Below, piece after piece: positions 25,715-34,103 of a stretch of 64,000 bases of DNA (the first letter of the stretch is position 1; every line of letters starts with the position of its first letter). Source of the stretch: Alkalihalobacillus sp. TS-13 (lineage in GTDB: Bacteria; Bacillota; Bacilli; Bacillales; Fictibacillaceae); the NCBI RefSeq assembly GCF_019720915.1, contig NZ_JAHKSI010000001.1:186001-250000 (forward strand). Reading direction: 5' to 3'. The notes beneath the pieces are model-generated. The model worked only from the letters and a program-made list of their open reading frames with translations, ran no database searches and had not been told where the DNA came from. The translations under genes were made by a program, and so were the position numbers.

Positions 25715-27265
25715 ATGACAGATAACGGGACAATCAAAAGTAATCGAATTTACTGGGCATCAGGAATCGTATCGATATGCGGGATCATCTTCGAAGTCCT
25801 GTTTGGTGCATTAGGTTCATACATCCTGGGGGATGGCGTGAAACAGTACACGTTGACGATTTCCTTGTTTCTCACCGGTATGGGAATCGGATCCTTTTTA
25901 AGTGAAAAGGTTATGAAAAAGCTGCTCGAAGCCTTCATCATCATTGAGTTTTCAGTCGCTTTGATTGGCGGTTTCTCAGCATTCCTTTTATTTGGAGTAA
26001 CGGCTTATTTGGGGGATGGATCGGATGCGATCTTTTTATACACGGTCATTCTCGTCATCGGTACCCTTACTGGACTGGAATTACCGATCCTGATCCGTAA
26101 AGCAAATGAAATCGGCGTCCAGATCAATAAAAGTACAGCAAGGGTTCTTTTTTCAGATTACGCAGGCGGCTTGATTGGCGGATTACTCTTCATTTTCCTT
26201 TTCCGTCCTCAATTCGGTCTCGTAAAATCAGCATTCCTCGTTGCGATCATCAATCTGGTGGTCGCGCTCTGGGTCTTGTATACCTTCAGGAAAGAACTTA
26301 CCCGTGTGAAGATCTATTCTTCCGTTGGCGGCCTCATTTTTATCCTCCTAATCGGCGGGGTGATGTTTGGGGAGGAGATGGCACTTTCTTTTGAACAGAA
26401 ATTGTACAAGGATCCGATCATCTATACGGAAGAGACGAAATATCAGCATATTGTATTGACGAAGGAACAGGGGGATCTAAGGCTCTATTTGGACGGACAG
26501 CTCCAGTTCAGTTCAGCAGATGAATACCGGTATCACGAAACGCTGGTCCATATCCCGATGGCGCTGGCAGAGCGGAAAGAAAGGGTCCTGGTGCTTGGCG
26601 GCGGTGATGGTCTCGCGCTTCGTGAACTTGAAAAGTATAAGGATATAAAAGAAATTACGTTGGTTGATCTTGACCCAAGAATGGTTGAACTGGCAGAAAC
26701 CAATCCGCTTTTGAAAGAGTTGAATGGCAATGCATTTGAAAATGAAAAGGTGGAAGTCCTTCATAAAGATGCGTATGATTTCATGGAGAAGACGGAAGGT
26801 TTTTATGATGTGATTCTTGTTGATCTACCTGATCCAAACAATGAATCTCTGAACAAGCTGTACACACTCGAATTCTATTCCTTGCTGCGGAATCATCTGG
26901 ATCCAAGCGGTATGATCATGGCACAAGCTACCAGCCCGGTGTTTGCAAGAGAGGTATATTGGACGATCGATGAAACGTTTGCGGAGACGGGCATGAATAC
27001 TGAAAACTTTCATCTCGATATTCCGAGCTTTGGAAACTGGGGATTTGTCCTGGCTTCAAGGAAACCGATCGATATCGACGAGGTTAACATCAACGTTGAG
27101 ACGAAATATTTATCGACAGAGCTGATCCCGTCGTTAACCAAATTCGGGAAGGACGAAGATCGTTCTTTTGCAAATAAAGATGGGGATAAAGTGGACGTTA
27201 AACCGAATACGTTAATCCGTCCAATCTTGATTGATATCTATGAAAAAGCCTGGCAGGATTATTGA
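25715..27265 (+). CDS. Membrane-anchored spermidine/spermine synthase-like aminopropyltransferase
   Basis: 516 residues from ATG 25715 (AAGGTG upstream); the GTG at 25685 falls in a repeat. Residues 1-220 hold about seven membrane helices; residues about 230-470 are a spermidine synthase domain with the SAM-type loop VLVLGGGDGLALRELEKYK (292-310), TLVDLDPRMVELA and the polyamine-site VDLPDPNNESLNKLY (369-383). Such enzymes move aminopropyl from decarboxylated SAM to a polyamine. The fused membrane part and its place behind pspA-DUF4247-DUF350 suggest local polyamine modification at a stressed membrane. Whether it shares the sigma-W transcript depends on read-through of R1. Confidence 0.88.
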   Translation: MTDNGTIKSNRIYWASGIVSICGIIFEVLFGALGSYILGDGVKQYTLTISLFLTGMGIGSFLSEKVMKKLLEAFIIIEFSVALIGGFSAFLLFGVTAYLGDGSDAIFLYTVILVIGTLTGLELPILIRKANEIGVQINKSTARVLFSDYAGGLIGGLLFIFLFRPQFGLVKSAFLVAIINLVVALWVLYTFRKELTRVKIYSSVGGLIFILLIGGVMFGEEMALSFEQKLYKDPIIYTEETKYQHIVLTKEQGDLRLYLDGQLQFSSADEYRYHETLVHIPMALAERKERVLVLGGGDGLALRELEKYKDIKEITLVDLDPRMVELAETNPLLKELNGNAFENEKVEVLHKDAYDFMEKTEGFYDVILVDLPDPNNESLNKLYTLEFYSLLRNHLDPSGMIMAQATSPVFAREVYWTIDETFAETGMNTENFHLDIPSFGNWGFVLASRKPIDIDEVNINVETKYLSTELIPSLTKFGKDEDRSFANKDGDKVDVKPNTLIRPILIDIYEKAWQDY

Positions 27266-27445
27266 TTAAGGCTGACTTCTAAAAGTTTGTTGCTAATGGA
27301 TTGTCATAAAAAAAGATGCTGAAACCTTTTGGCAGCGGAAATATGCGAGACTCCAGCGGGAAAAGCAAGCTAAGCGAGACCCCGTAAGCGAGGAACGAGC
27401 TGAGAAGATTAAAAAACAACAATCTATGGGAATACAGCCTTAACT
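27266..27445. repeat. Gap with a partial copy of repeat family R3
   Basis: About 27338-27405 reads GCGAGACTCCAGCGGGAAAA ... GCGAGACCCCGTAAGCGAGG, a degenerate left end of the R3 repeat found at 31809 and 47230. The rest of the gap has no feature. Confidence 0.6.
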
Positions 27446-27491
27446 AAAAAAGAGACATTCCCTCTCGAAGATTGACCTTAAGAGGGAATGT
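27446..27491 (-). terminator. Terminator of the lmo0937-type gene
   Basis: ACATTCCCTCT (27455-27465) pairs perfectly with AGAGGGAATGT (27481-27491); on the minus strand a T6 run follows (27446-27451). Confidence 0.8.
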
Positions 27492-27497
27492 TCCACA

Positions 27498-27638
27498 TTA
27501 GACACGTTTTTTTATAAACTTATACACTAAGATTGCTGCAGCTACCACAAGCAGGATGTGGATGATTCCGCCTACGATGTTGAAAATCACACCGAGCAGC
27601 CAGATGATCAGTATGATCCACAAGATTGTCCAAATCAT
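27498..27638 (-). CDS. lmo0937 family small membrane protein
   Basis: 46 residues (MIWTILWIILIIWLLG then VIFNIVGGIIHILLVVAAAI and LVYKFIKKRV). The pattern of WLLG, a Gly-rich turn, IHILLVVA and a basic end is that of the very small lmo0937-type proteins of Firmicutes. I chose ATG 27638 because AAAGGA lies about 9 nt upstream; ATG 27656, six codons earlier, is possible. A strong terminator follows the stop, which supports a genuine transcription unit. Function unknown; relatives are often stress-induced. Confidence 0.75.
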   Translation of the reverse strand: MIWTILWIILIIWLLGVIFNIVGGIIHILLVVAAAILVYKFIKKRV

Positions 27639-27742
27639 AGTTGAAAATCCTTTCATTGACATATTTGACAGATAGTTTTCCCTGAAATCCTCAATAAAAT
27701 GCAGATGACAAGATATAGCCCTAATGATCAGGAGGTATCTTA

Positions 27743-28417
27743 ATGGATCGCACCACTATACTTCATATTTTGAATGGCCAAGTGATGCATGATCATTTCA
27801 AGAAAACACGCTTTCTTTCACATGAAATGATGGTCCCCTTCAACGAGGCGATGTGCTATGGAGTAACAAGCAAGTATGTCTTTTCCGATGATTTCTCTGA
27901 AATCCGTGCCAATGTCCACAAAGTAACCACTGCACAATACGCTGAAATCACTCTAAAACCATTACAACCCTTCCTTAGTGGAGATTTTTCACGAATAGAA
28001 CTCTGGTTTGATGCGGATATGTTTTGCCAGATCAATCTCCTGACCATTTTAGCCTGGCTGGATCAGACGGCTTATCAAGAAACTGTGTATCTACATATCG
28101 TTGGTGAAAAGTTTGAGCCTTTGGAGTATTACACCTTGGAGGTGGATGGATATCATGAGCTTTATCAACAGGTTTTAATTAATAAAACAATGCCTGATTC
28201 TCTCAGTTTGTCCCCATTACAGAAGGGGATTGAGTTGTATTTGGATTATCTTGCACCAGATAGTGATCTCATGCGGTATATTCAGAATCATAAGGATGTG
28301 CCTGCAGATGAACTAGCATCCTCACTCTTAGAAAACTTTAAAGACTATGGGTTAGGCGACACCCAATATTATGAACTTATAAAATCTAGCAGGGAGCATA
28401 GGGCAAAAGAAGAATAG
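27743..28417 (+). CDS. DUF1835-like domain protein
   Basis: 224 residues, cytoplasmic. The N-terminus ILHILNGQVMHDHFKKTRFL followed by VPFNEAMCYG resembles the DUF1835 start (LHILNG...V.F.E.MC.G). The remainder is mixed alpha/beta with LELWF-like strands (IELWFDADMFCQINLLTILA) and a charged tail. CAGGAGGTATCTTA precedes the ATG. No partner gene is evident on either side. The family name is moderately certain; the function is not known. Confidence 0.65.
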   Translation: MDRTTILHILNGQVMHDHFKKTRFLSHEMMVPFNEAMCYGVTSKYVFSDDFSEIRANVHKVTTAQYAEITLKPLQPFLSGDFSRIELWFDADMFCQINLLTILAWLDQTAYQETVYLHIVGEKFEPLEYYTLEVDGYHELYQQVLINKTMPDSLSLSPLQKGIELYLDYLAPDSDLMRYIQNHKDVPADELASSLLENFKDYGLGDTQYYELIKSSREHRAKEE

Positions 28418-28515
28418 ACATACAACTCATTTTTTGAATTTTCCAAACCTTACGTAACATTATTTGACAAAAATCGTCTAAACGGTTGAATAAAGAATGT
28501 GAGGAGATTCAAATA

Positions 28516-29679
28516 ATGAGACGTTTATTTATTTTTGCATTTGCTTGCTTGTTCATGACTATGAGCTTGGTGGCATGTTCTTTTCCAGTATCAGGTTTAC
28601 AGGAAAATCAGGACAATGAGACTGAACGACAACCAGAACATACTCGTGAACAATTAAGCAATAAAGACACGAATGAGGAAATTGACTCTCAACCTCAAAC
28701 AGAGGATCCGGATGGTAAATTAGTTGAATATCACGGACCGGTCGAGCATATCTTTTTTCATCCAACAATCGTCTATCCAGAATTGGCATTCGATTACGAT
28801 GCGATGGCAAAGGGATACAACGACTATTTTGTCACTGTAGATGAATTTAAAAGAACGCTCGATGAACTTCACAAGAATGACTATATCTTAATCGACATCA
28901 ACTCACTGGTCGAGGAAAAGGAGGATGGCAAAATCGTAACGAGGCAATTGATGCTTCCTGAGGGTAAGAAACCATTGGTCCTCTCGATCGATGATATGAA
29001 TTACTATGACTATATGAGGAAGAACGGGAATGTTTATAAGCTGGTGCTTGATGAAGAGGGTGAGGTTGCCTCCTACGAAAAGACGCTAGAAGGTAAAGAG
29101 CTGATTACACGTGATCATGCGATTGTTCCTATTTTAGAACAATTTGTAGAAGAGCATCCGGATTTCTCTTTCAATGGAGCGAAGGGACTCATAGCACTGA
29201 CCGGGTATGAGGGTGTTCTAGGCTATCGGACCAATGAATTGAATAGCGTTGAAATTGAAGATCGAAAGCAAGAGGCACTCAAGGTCATCAAGCGATTAAA
29301 GGAGACGGGGTGGTCATTTGCGTCTCATGGTTACGGTCATCTGGATGCGAACAAGGTAGGTTATCACCGCCTGGCTGACGATACACACCAATGGAAAGAG
29401 GAAGTGGAGGTGTTGATCGGTGGAACAGATGTGTATATCTATCCGTATGGCAGCAGGGTCGAAACAGGAGGAGCGAAATTTAAGGATCTTGTGGAAACAG
29501 GCTTTAAAATTCTCTGTGGTGTGGGACCTGAACCATATATGGAAGTATACGAAGATAGCGCGATCATGATGGACCGCCGTCACATTGACGGTATTGCACT
29601 TCAAACGCAAAAAGACAGATTAGCACCTCTTCTAGATGCTGACAATGTGCTTGAAAATGAAGTCCGACCTGAATATTAG
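28516..29679 (+). CDS. Polysaccharide deacetylase family lipoprotein
   Basis: 387 residues from ATG 28516 (GAGGAGA upstream). Lipobox MSLVACS (Cys about residue 22) and an acidic/Gln-rich linker to about residue 70. The deacetylase domain shows NodB-type motifs: PLVLSIDDMNYYDYM (motif 1, with Asp-Asp), WSFASHGYGHLDANK (His-x3-His, motif 2) and VYIYPYGSRVETGG (motif 3). These enzymes remove acetyl groups from GlcNAc or MurNAc polymers outside the membrane. It differs from PdaA-type spore enzymes in having a lipid anchor. A TTGACA-type promoter lies at 28464-28492; two hairpin terminators follow. Confidence 0.87.
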   Translation: MRRLFIFAFACLFMTMSLVACSFPVSGLQENQDNETERQPEHTREQLSNKDTNEEIDSQPQTEDPDGKLVEYHGPVEHIFFHPTIVYPELAFDYDAMAKGYNDYFVTVDEFKRTLDELHKNDYILIDINSLVEEKEDGKIVTRQLMLPEGKKPLVLSIDDMNYYDYMRKNGNVYKLVLDEEGEVASYEKTLEGKELITRDHAIVPILEQFVEEHPDFSFNGAKGLIALTGYEGVLGYRTNELNSVEIEDRKQEALKVIKRLKETGWSFASHGYGHLDANKVGYHRLADDTHQWKEEVEVLIGGTDVYIYPYGSRVETGGAKFKDLVETGFKILCGVGPEPYMEVYEDSAIMMDRRHIDGIALQTQKDRLAPLLDADNVLENEVRPEY

Positions 29680-29765
29680 ATTGTAAAGAAAACTAGGCGA
29701 ATTAAAGCTTTAACGAAGACTGAGCACTGAAGAATTATGCTTTTCATTAAGTGAAATAAAAAGAA

Positions 29766-29816
29766 GCTGCCGATAGCGTCGGCAGCCTATGACAGTGACG
29801 GTCATCACTGTCTTTT
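29766..29816 (+). terminator. Tandem hairpin terminators
   Basis: GCTGCCGA/TCGGCAGC (29766-29786) is followed by GACAGTGA/TCACTGTC (29791-29812) and TTTT. They end the deacetylase unit. 29817-29958 holds no gene. Confidence 0.75.
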
Positions 29817-29958
29817 AGGGGGAGGGGATAGGTCTTTAATGGATTTATGCGTTAAAGTATAAATGATAAATGGATGTAAGTAAATACAACCAAAGGCGTA
29901 ATATGTGTTCGTAATAAAAATAATAATAGGCTCCTGTGATAGAAGGCTACAATCAGTA

Positions 29959-30279
29959 TTATCTTACGGGTTCTTTATCTCGCTTTCGGAGTCCTAAGAG
30001 TCCTACTAGTCCTAAGAGACCAAGCCATTCCCAGTTCGTATCATTCTCAGCGCCAGTAGCAGTCACATTTGCTCGGCCATTACGGTCCTCACCATCTGCT
30101 TCATCACCGATTCTTAATGGACCATCGTCCTCATTAATGTTCAGTGGCCTCTCACCATAGTTTCCATCATCCGTTGTGTCCATTTGATTATTATTGCCTT
30201 CTGCAAAAGCTGTGATCGAAGCTGATGAAAGGATTAATGTCAGCGTAAAAAGGACAGACAAAAGGGTTTTCATTGTCAT
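29959..30279 (-). CDS. WGxxGxxG family small secreted/anchored protein
   Basis: About 106 residues from ATG 30279 (GGAGGTAG directly upstream; ATG 30273 is also possible). A signal peptide (LLSVLFTLTLILSSASITAFA) is followed by an acidic, Asn/Asp-rich segment and then the C-terminal tripartite end WEWLGLLGLVGLLGLRKRDK. This W-G-L-x-G repeat plus a hydrophobic stretch plus basic residues is the WGxxGxxG signature found in Bacillaceae, and resembles a sorting signal. The processing machinery is not obvious in this window. Function unknown. Confidence 0.8.
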   Translation of the reverse strand: MTMKTLLSVLFTLTLILSSASITAFAEGNNNQMDTTDDGNYGERPLNINEDDGPLRIGDEADGEDRNGRANVTATGAENDTNWEWLGLLGLVGLLGLRKRDKEPVR

Positions 30280-30447
30280 TCTACCTCCTGAATTATTTCG
30301 TTTTTTGTAAACATGTTCAACTTTATGATTCCGATTGTTGAGAAAGTTATTCACGTGAAAGGATTTAAATTATCAAATGTGTAAATGCACAAAAATCTAA
30401 AGGTTTAAGTCCATTTGAAATGTAACGATGTTGAAAGGGAGGTAATC

Positions 30448-31046
30448 ATGACGGAAAAAACAATAAATAAAACAGAACTCATAGGAGCTGGATTAGGCAT
30501 TATCTTCATGGCTTTTTTCGGGATGCTATGGTCGGTTACTGGAAATATTGGATTGCAAGGATTGGGTCTCCTTTCGTTTCAGCTTCTGTGATATTTATAG
30601 GTATGGTTTTGATGGTTTTAGGTTTCTCGTTATTGAGGAATTCAAAGGAACTCCCAGCCATAACGTCGAAAGAAGGTTATGAAAGAGGAAAGCGCATCAA
30701 CTTCTGGTTCAACATGATCTTCCTGGGAGAAGGAATCGCAATCGGTATTACGATTGCAGTCTGTAACTTCATCAATCAGACAGATCTTATTCCAGGGATT
30801 ATCGCGCTTATAGTCGGCATTCACTTCTTTCCTTTAGCACATCTTTTTCAGGTTAAGCTCTACCATGTTACAGGTGCTCTTCTCTGTTTACTCGCGCTTA
30901 TTTCATTCACCTTTTTATCGACGGCCATTGAATTTGGAAACCGAACTGTACTGATTTCGTTCGCTTTACTTGGTTTTGGTTCAGCTCTGATCCTGTGGGC
31001 AACGGGCTTGATCATATGGATAACGACAAAGCGGTACAGATTTTAA
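30448..31046 (+). pseudogene. Multi-pass membrane protein, frameshifted
   Basis: From ATG 30448 (GGGAGGT 7 nt upstream) the frame encodes one membrane helix (ELIGAGLGIIFMAFFGMLWS) and stops at 30591. A second frame, open from before 30528 to 31046, continues with at least four more helices and a KRINFWFNMIFLGEGIAIGI segment but has no ribosome site of its own. A single-base shift between about 30540 and 30588 would join them into one protein of about 199 residues. Either a sequencing error or a recent inactivating mutation. The dinB gene starts 19 bp later, so they form one transcription unit. Family not recognised. Confidence 0.7.
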
Positions 31047-31065
31047 AGAAATGGAGGTTTGTGTG

Positions 31066-31539
31066 ATGTTGAAACTGTTTAAATATAACTGGCAGGTTCG
31101 TGAAGATTGGTTTAGATGGTGTGAAGATTTGTCTAAGGAAGAATTGTTGAAAGAGCGGGTTGGCGGAGTCGGCAGTATCCTTTATACATTGTTTCACATT
31201 GTGGATGTCGAATGGAGTTGGATTCTTGGCTTACAGGGTGAGCCGGAGCCAGAACTTCCTTTTGAGGAATTTGCCAGCTTGCAAAAAGTGAAGGAATTTT
31301 CAAGTCGATGTCATGCCGACGTTGAACCATTTGTGAGAGCCTGGACGAATGAAATGGAGTACCGGATCCTATCAGAAACGGATGCCGATGGAAAAATGGT
31401 CAGCTTCAAACATGGTGAAGTCATGCGTCATGTCATTGCCCACGAAATTCACCACATCGGTCAGTTATCTGTGTGGGCACGTGAAATGGGAAGGAAGCCT
31501 GTCACGGCAAATCTCATAAGAAGAGGATTATACGATTGA
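31066..31539 (+). CDS. DinB family protein
   Basis: 157 residues from ATG 31066 (GGAGGT 9 nt upstream). DinB four-helix-bundle proteins bind a metal through three His; here HIVDVEWSWILGL (first His) and the later VMRHVIAHEIHHIGQLSVWA supply the conserved HxxxH-type end. Many act as thiol-dependent transferases, others have unknown roles; dinB itself is DNA-damage-induced. The gene follows a frameshifted membrane protein at 19 bp. Element R1 copy c begins 18 bp after the stop. Confidence 0.88.
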   Translation: MLKLFKYNWQVREDWFRWCEDLSKEELLKERVGGVGSILYTLFHIVDVEWSWILGLQGEPEPELPFEEFASLQKVKEFSSRCHADVEPFVRAWTNEMEYRILSETDADGKMVSFKHGEVMRHVIAHEIHHIGQLSVWAREMGRKPVTANLIRRGLYD

Positions 31540-31556
31540 TACCATAGAAAAGCAAT

Positions 31557-31744
31557 TACCGGACACCAGAGCCGTTATTTGTGACAAAATGGCGTATTTC
31601 GGAATTTTACCGGACACCAGAGGCGTTATCTGTGAACAAAACAGCTTCATTTCAATGATATCCTCAAAATAAGAGCGCTGGTGTCCGGTATTTTTGTACA
31701 TCCTAATGAATTGAACGAAATAAGGTCTCCTGTGTCCGTTAACG
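31557..31744. repeat. Inverted repeat element R1, copy c (four units)
   Basis: Forward units at 31557 and about 31612 (CCGGACACCAGAGCCGTTAT; CCGGACACCAGAGGCGTTAT), inverted units ending GCGCTGGTGTCCGG and CTCCTGTGTCCGTTA. Length 188 bp, as copies b and d. Confidence 0.9.
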
Positions 31745-31808
31745 TTTTTTCATGAAATGAACTTAATAAAAACTAGACTCTCATAAAGGGCACTGTTGTT
31801 TTCAAGAG

Positions 31809-32061
31809 AAATTTGCGACACTCCTGCAGGAAAAGCGAGCCAGGCGAGACCTGCAGCGAGGAACGGGTGAGGAGGCTCGCGGATGTGGGTTAATGCAGAA
31901 AAGTGATGTCTGGCTTAGCGCCACTTGAATCACTTTTCCTGCGGCGGTCGACACATTGACTGACATCTTATGTGTGAACCCACGCAGAACCAAGTCTTTG
32001 TTTGGTTCGAGTCTCCTCGTAAGTTTTCCAGTGACCTATGTGACTAATCGGGTCGCTTCCG
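31809..32061. repeat. Dispersed repeat family R3, copy a
   Basis: A roughly 253-bp sequence beginning GCGACACTCCTGCAGGAAAA and ending GACTAATCGGGTCGCTTCC. It matches 47230-47493 over its whole length, with some indels. Internal conserved blocks include CCTGCGGCGGTCGACACATT and CCAGTGACCT. It has no coding features. Confidence 0.88.
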
Positions 32062-32152
32062 TTTTTCGTTTGCCTGTGGAAATGGAGCGAATTTCGTAAA
32101 GATCATAAAATGAACAGATCCTTAAAAGTGGGCGAAACCCCTTTCATTGAGA

Positions 32153-32166
32153 TGAAAACGCTTCAA
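32153..32166 (+). promoter_or_regulatory. Possible cre (CcpA) site upstream of cstA
   Basis: TGAAAACGCTTCAA matches the cre consensus TGWAANCGNTNWCA at all but two positions. It lies about 45 bp upstream of the -35 element. Catabolite control fits a starvation gene. Confidence 0.45.
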
Positions 32167-32210
32167 ATATGACAAAACAATGGAAATAAATATAATTTTC
32201 AGAAAAACTG

Positions 32211-32239
32211 TTGTCATTCGACAAATTTCCGTATAGAAT
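32211..32239 (+). promoter_or_regulatory. Predicted sigma-A promoter of cstA
   Basis: TTGTCA (32211-32216), 17-bp spacer, TAGAAT (32234-32239), 35 bp before the cstA start codon. Confidence 0.7.
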
Positions 32240-32274
32240 ACTCCCTATCGTTTATTATGAAGGGAGGCTTCGCG

Positions 32275-33714
32275 ATGGTTACATTTCTTGCATCCATCAT
32301 GTTATTACTTCTAGGATATTTTTTCTATGCAAAGGTGGTTGAAAGAATTTTCGGCATCGACGACCTAAACCGGACCCCTGCTTATACAAAGAATGACGGG
32401 TTCGATTACACACCTATGAGCTGGTGGAAAGCCACCCTCATTCAACTGCTCAACATCGCTGGCCTCGGCCCGATTTTTGGTGCTATCTTAGGGGCACTGT
32501 ATGGCCCGGTGGCATTTATCTGGATTGTCATCGGCTGTATTTTTGCAGGTGCTGTACACGATTATTTTTCTGGGATGTTATCATTACGCCACAACGGCGC
32601 ACAATTTCCGACCATTGTCGGTAAATATCTAGGAAAACCAGCACAATCCATGATCAATGTACTCTCAATTGGTTTAATGATTCTTGTGGCAGCTGCATTT
32701 ACAGCTGGTCCAGCACAGCTGATGGCCGAGATTACACCCTTAAGCTTCACGGTGTCGATCCTGATCATTTTTGCTTATTTTCTTGTAGCGACATTATTGC
32801 CTGTCAATAAAATTATCGGACGGGTTTATCCGATTTTAGGTGGAATCCTCATTTTCATGGCGCTTTCAATCGGGGTTGGATTATTCTTTTTCGATAACCC
32901 GATTCCGAACTTGACTGTGAACAACCTGCACCCTGAAGAACTGCCGATTTGGCCGCTACTGATGGTCACCGTTTCGTGTGGGGCAATCTCAGGTTTCCAT
33001 AGTACACAAAGTCCGATTTTATCCAGAACGTTGAAAAAAGAAAGTGAAGGGCGTAAAGTCTTTTACGGTGCCATGATCAGTGAAGGGATCATCACGCTCA
33101 TTTGGGCAGCTGCGGGAATGACGTTCTTCGGCAGTACAGGGGCGCTTCAGGAGGCTCTTGCGTCAGGAGGTCCTGCAGGTGTCGTAAACGAAATAAGCTC
33201 GACGACTCTTGGAACACTGGGTGGCATCCTGGCCGTACTTGGTGTGATCATTTTACCGATTACGACAGGGGATACAGCATTACGGTCATCTCGTATGATG
33301 CTTGTGGATCTTTTAAAGCCTGTTCTCAAAAAAGCCGGAAAGAAGACGAATGCATTGCTTGTCATTCCAGTTGCTGCGCCAGCCTTTTTCCTGACACAGA
33401 TCGATTACAGCTTTTTATGGCGTTACGTCGGCTGGTCGAATCAGGTCGTTGCGACAGTCATGCTTTGGACAGGAGCCATGTACTTGATCATGCATCAGAA
33501 GTTTCATTGGATCTGTAGTGTGCCTGCTCTATTCATGACTGCCGTGGTGAGCACATATCTCTTTTATGCACCAGAAGGGTTCGGATTGCCGTATAGAACC
33601 TCAATGTTCATCGGAGCTGCGATCTGGACAGTTGTTTTCATTTGGTTCATCACTCGACTTGTAAAATGGAAAAATACCGATCAAACAGATTTGGTGGTCA
33701 AAAAAGCAAGTTGA
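32275..33714 (+). CDS. cstA: CstA family carbon starvation / pyruvate or peptide transporter
   Basis: 479 residues from ATG 32275 (GGGAGG upstream; the ATG at 32257 overlaps the ribosome site). About thirteen helices. Family blocks: GFDYTPMSWWKATLIQLLNI, GLGPIFGAILGALYGPVAFI, VHDYFSGMLSLRHNGAQFPT and ISGFHSTQSPILSRTLKKES. This is the short CstA form common in bacilli, without the long C-terminal part of E. coli CstA. CstA proteins import peptides or pyruvate when carbon is scarce. A possible cre site and a clear promoter precede it. Confidence 0.92.
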   Translation: MVTFLASIMLLLLGYFFYAKVVERIFGIDDLNRTPAYTKNDGFDYTPMSWWKATLIQLLNIAGLGPIFGAILGALYGPVAFIWIVIGCIFAGAVHDYFSGMLSLRHNGAQFPTIVGKYLGKPAQSMINVLSIGLMILVAAAFTAGPAQLMAEITPLSFTVSILIIFAYFLVATLLPVNKIIGRVYPILGGILIFMALSIGVGLFFFDNPIPNLTVNNLHPEELPIWPLLMVTVSCGAISGFHSTQSPILSRTLKKESEGRKVFYGAMISEGIITLIWAAAGMTFFGSTGALQEALASGGPAGVVNEISSTTLGTLGGILAVLGVIILPITTGDTALRSSRMMLVDLLKPVLKKAGKKTNALLVIPVAAPAFFLTQIDYSFLWRYVGWSNQVVATVMLWTGAMYLIMHQKFHWICSVPALFMTAVVSTYLFYAPEGFGLPYRTSMFIGAAIWTVVFIWFITRLVKWKNTDQTDLVVKKAS

Positions 33715-33730
33715 ATATGTGAACGTTTAT

Positions 33731-33754
33731 ACCCCCGGCAACGAAGTCGGGGGT
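33731..33754 (+). terminator. Hairpin after cstA
   Basis: ACCCCCG (33731-33737) pairs with CGGGGGT (33748-33754), 17 bp after the stop. There is no long T run, so it may only be a weak terminator. Confidence 0.5.
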
Positions 33755-33794
33755 GTAATTATGGAGGAGTATCCAGTTTATTTTACTTACGCGG

Positions 33795-33823
33795 TTGACT
33801 GGATCTGTTTTATTTTTTAAAGT
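33795..33823 (+). promoter_or_regulatory. Predicted promoter of the vgb leader transcript
   Basis: TTGACT (33795-33800), 17-bp spacer, TAAAGT (33818-33823). Transcription would start about 270 bp before vgb. Confidence 0.55.
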
Positions 33824-33839
33824 AAAGGTAATTAAAGAC

Positions 33840-34079
33840 GGAAGGGTGAATACGTACATGATTCAATAAACCTGATCTTTATGAGACGAATCGGTGAAAG
33901 TTGAACATCATTTTCCTGGGGATATTTCTGTTCTTGTGGACTTACCGATTGTTTTCTAGGATAGGTTTTATTGTCATGTACTTCTTAAACATTGCGAGAA
34001 GCAAGATATTAGGTCTGCTTCAGCTTGTTTGTATTATTTACATGACTCCTATTCTTGAAAACAAGGTAGGAGTTTTTTT
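33840..34079 (+). promoter_or_regulatory. Attenuator-type leader of vgb with a 3-codon uORF
   Basis: GGAAGGGTG (33840-33848) and a 9-nt spacer precede ATG ATT CAA TAA (33858-33869), a three-codon leader. Further on, AATCGGT (33889-33895) pairs with ACCGATT (33944-33950). A strong terminator (34045-34079) ends 12 nt before the vgb ribosome site. CAAGATATTAGG (34002-34013) could pair with the terminator's 5' arm CCTATTCTTG to act as antiterminator. This matches the layout of antibiotic-responsive ribosome-stalling attenuators. Mechanism inferred. Confidence 0.55.
34045..34079 (+). terminator. Attenuator terminator before vgb
   Basis: ACTCCTATTCTTG pairs with CAAGGTAGGAGT, followed by T7. It lies between the leader and the coding region rather than after a gene. 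Confidence 0.8.
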
Positions 34080-34103
34080 GTGAGATTTTTAAGGAGGTTT
34101 TTA

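Noticed and set aside
33901-34083. 60-codon plus-strand frame in the vgb leader
   Set aside because: It runs through the terminator hairpin and has no ribosome site; the region is better explained as an attenuator leader.
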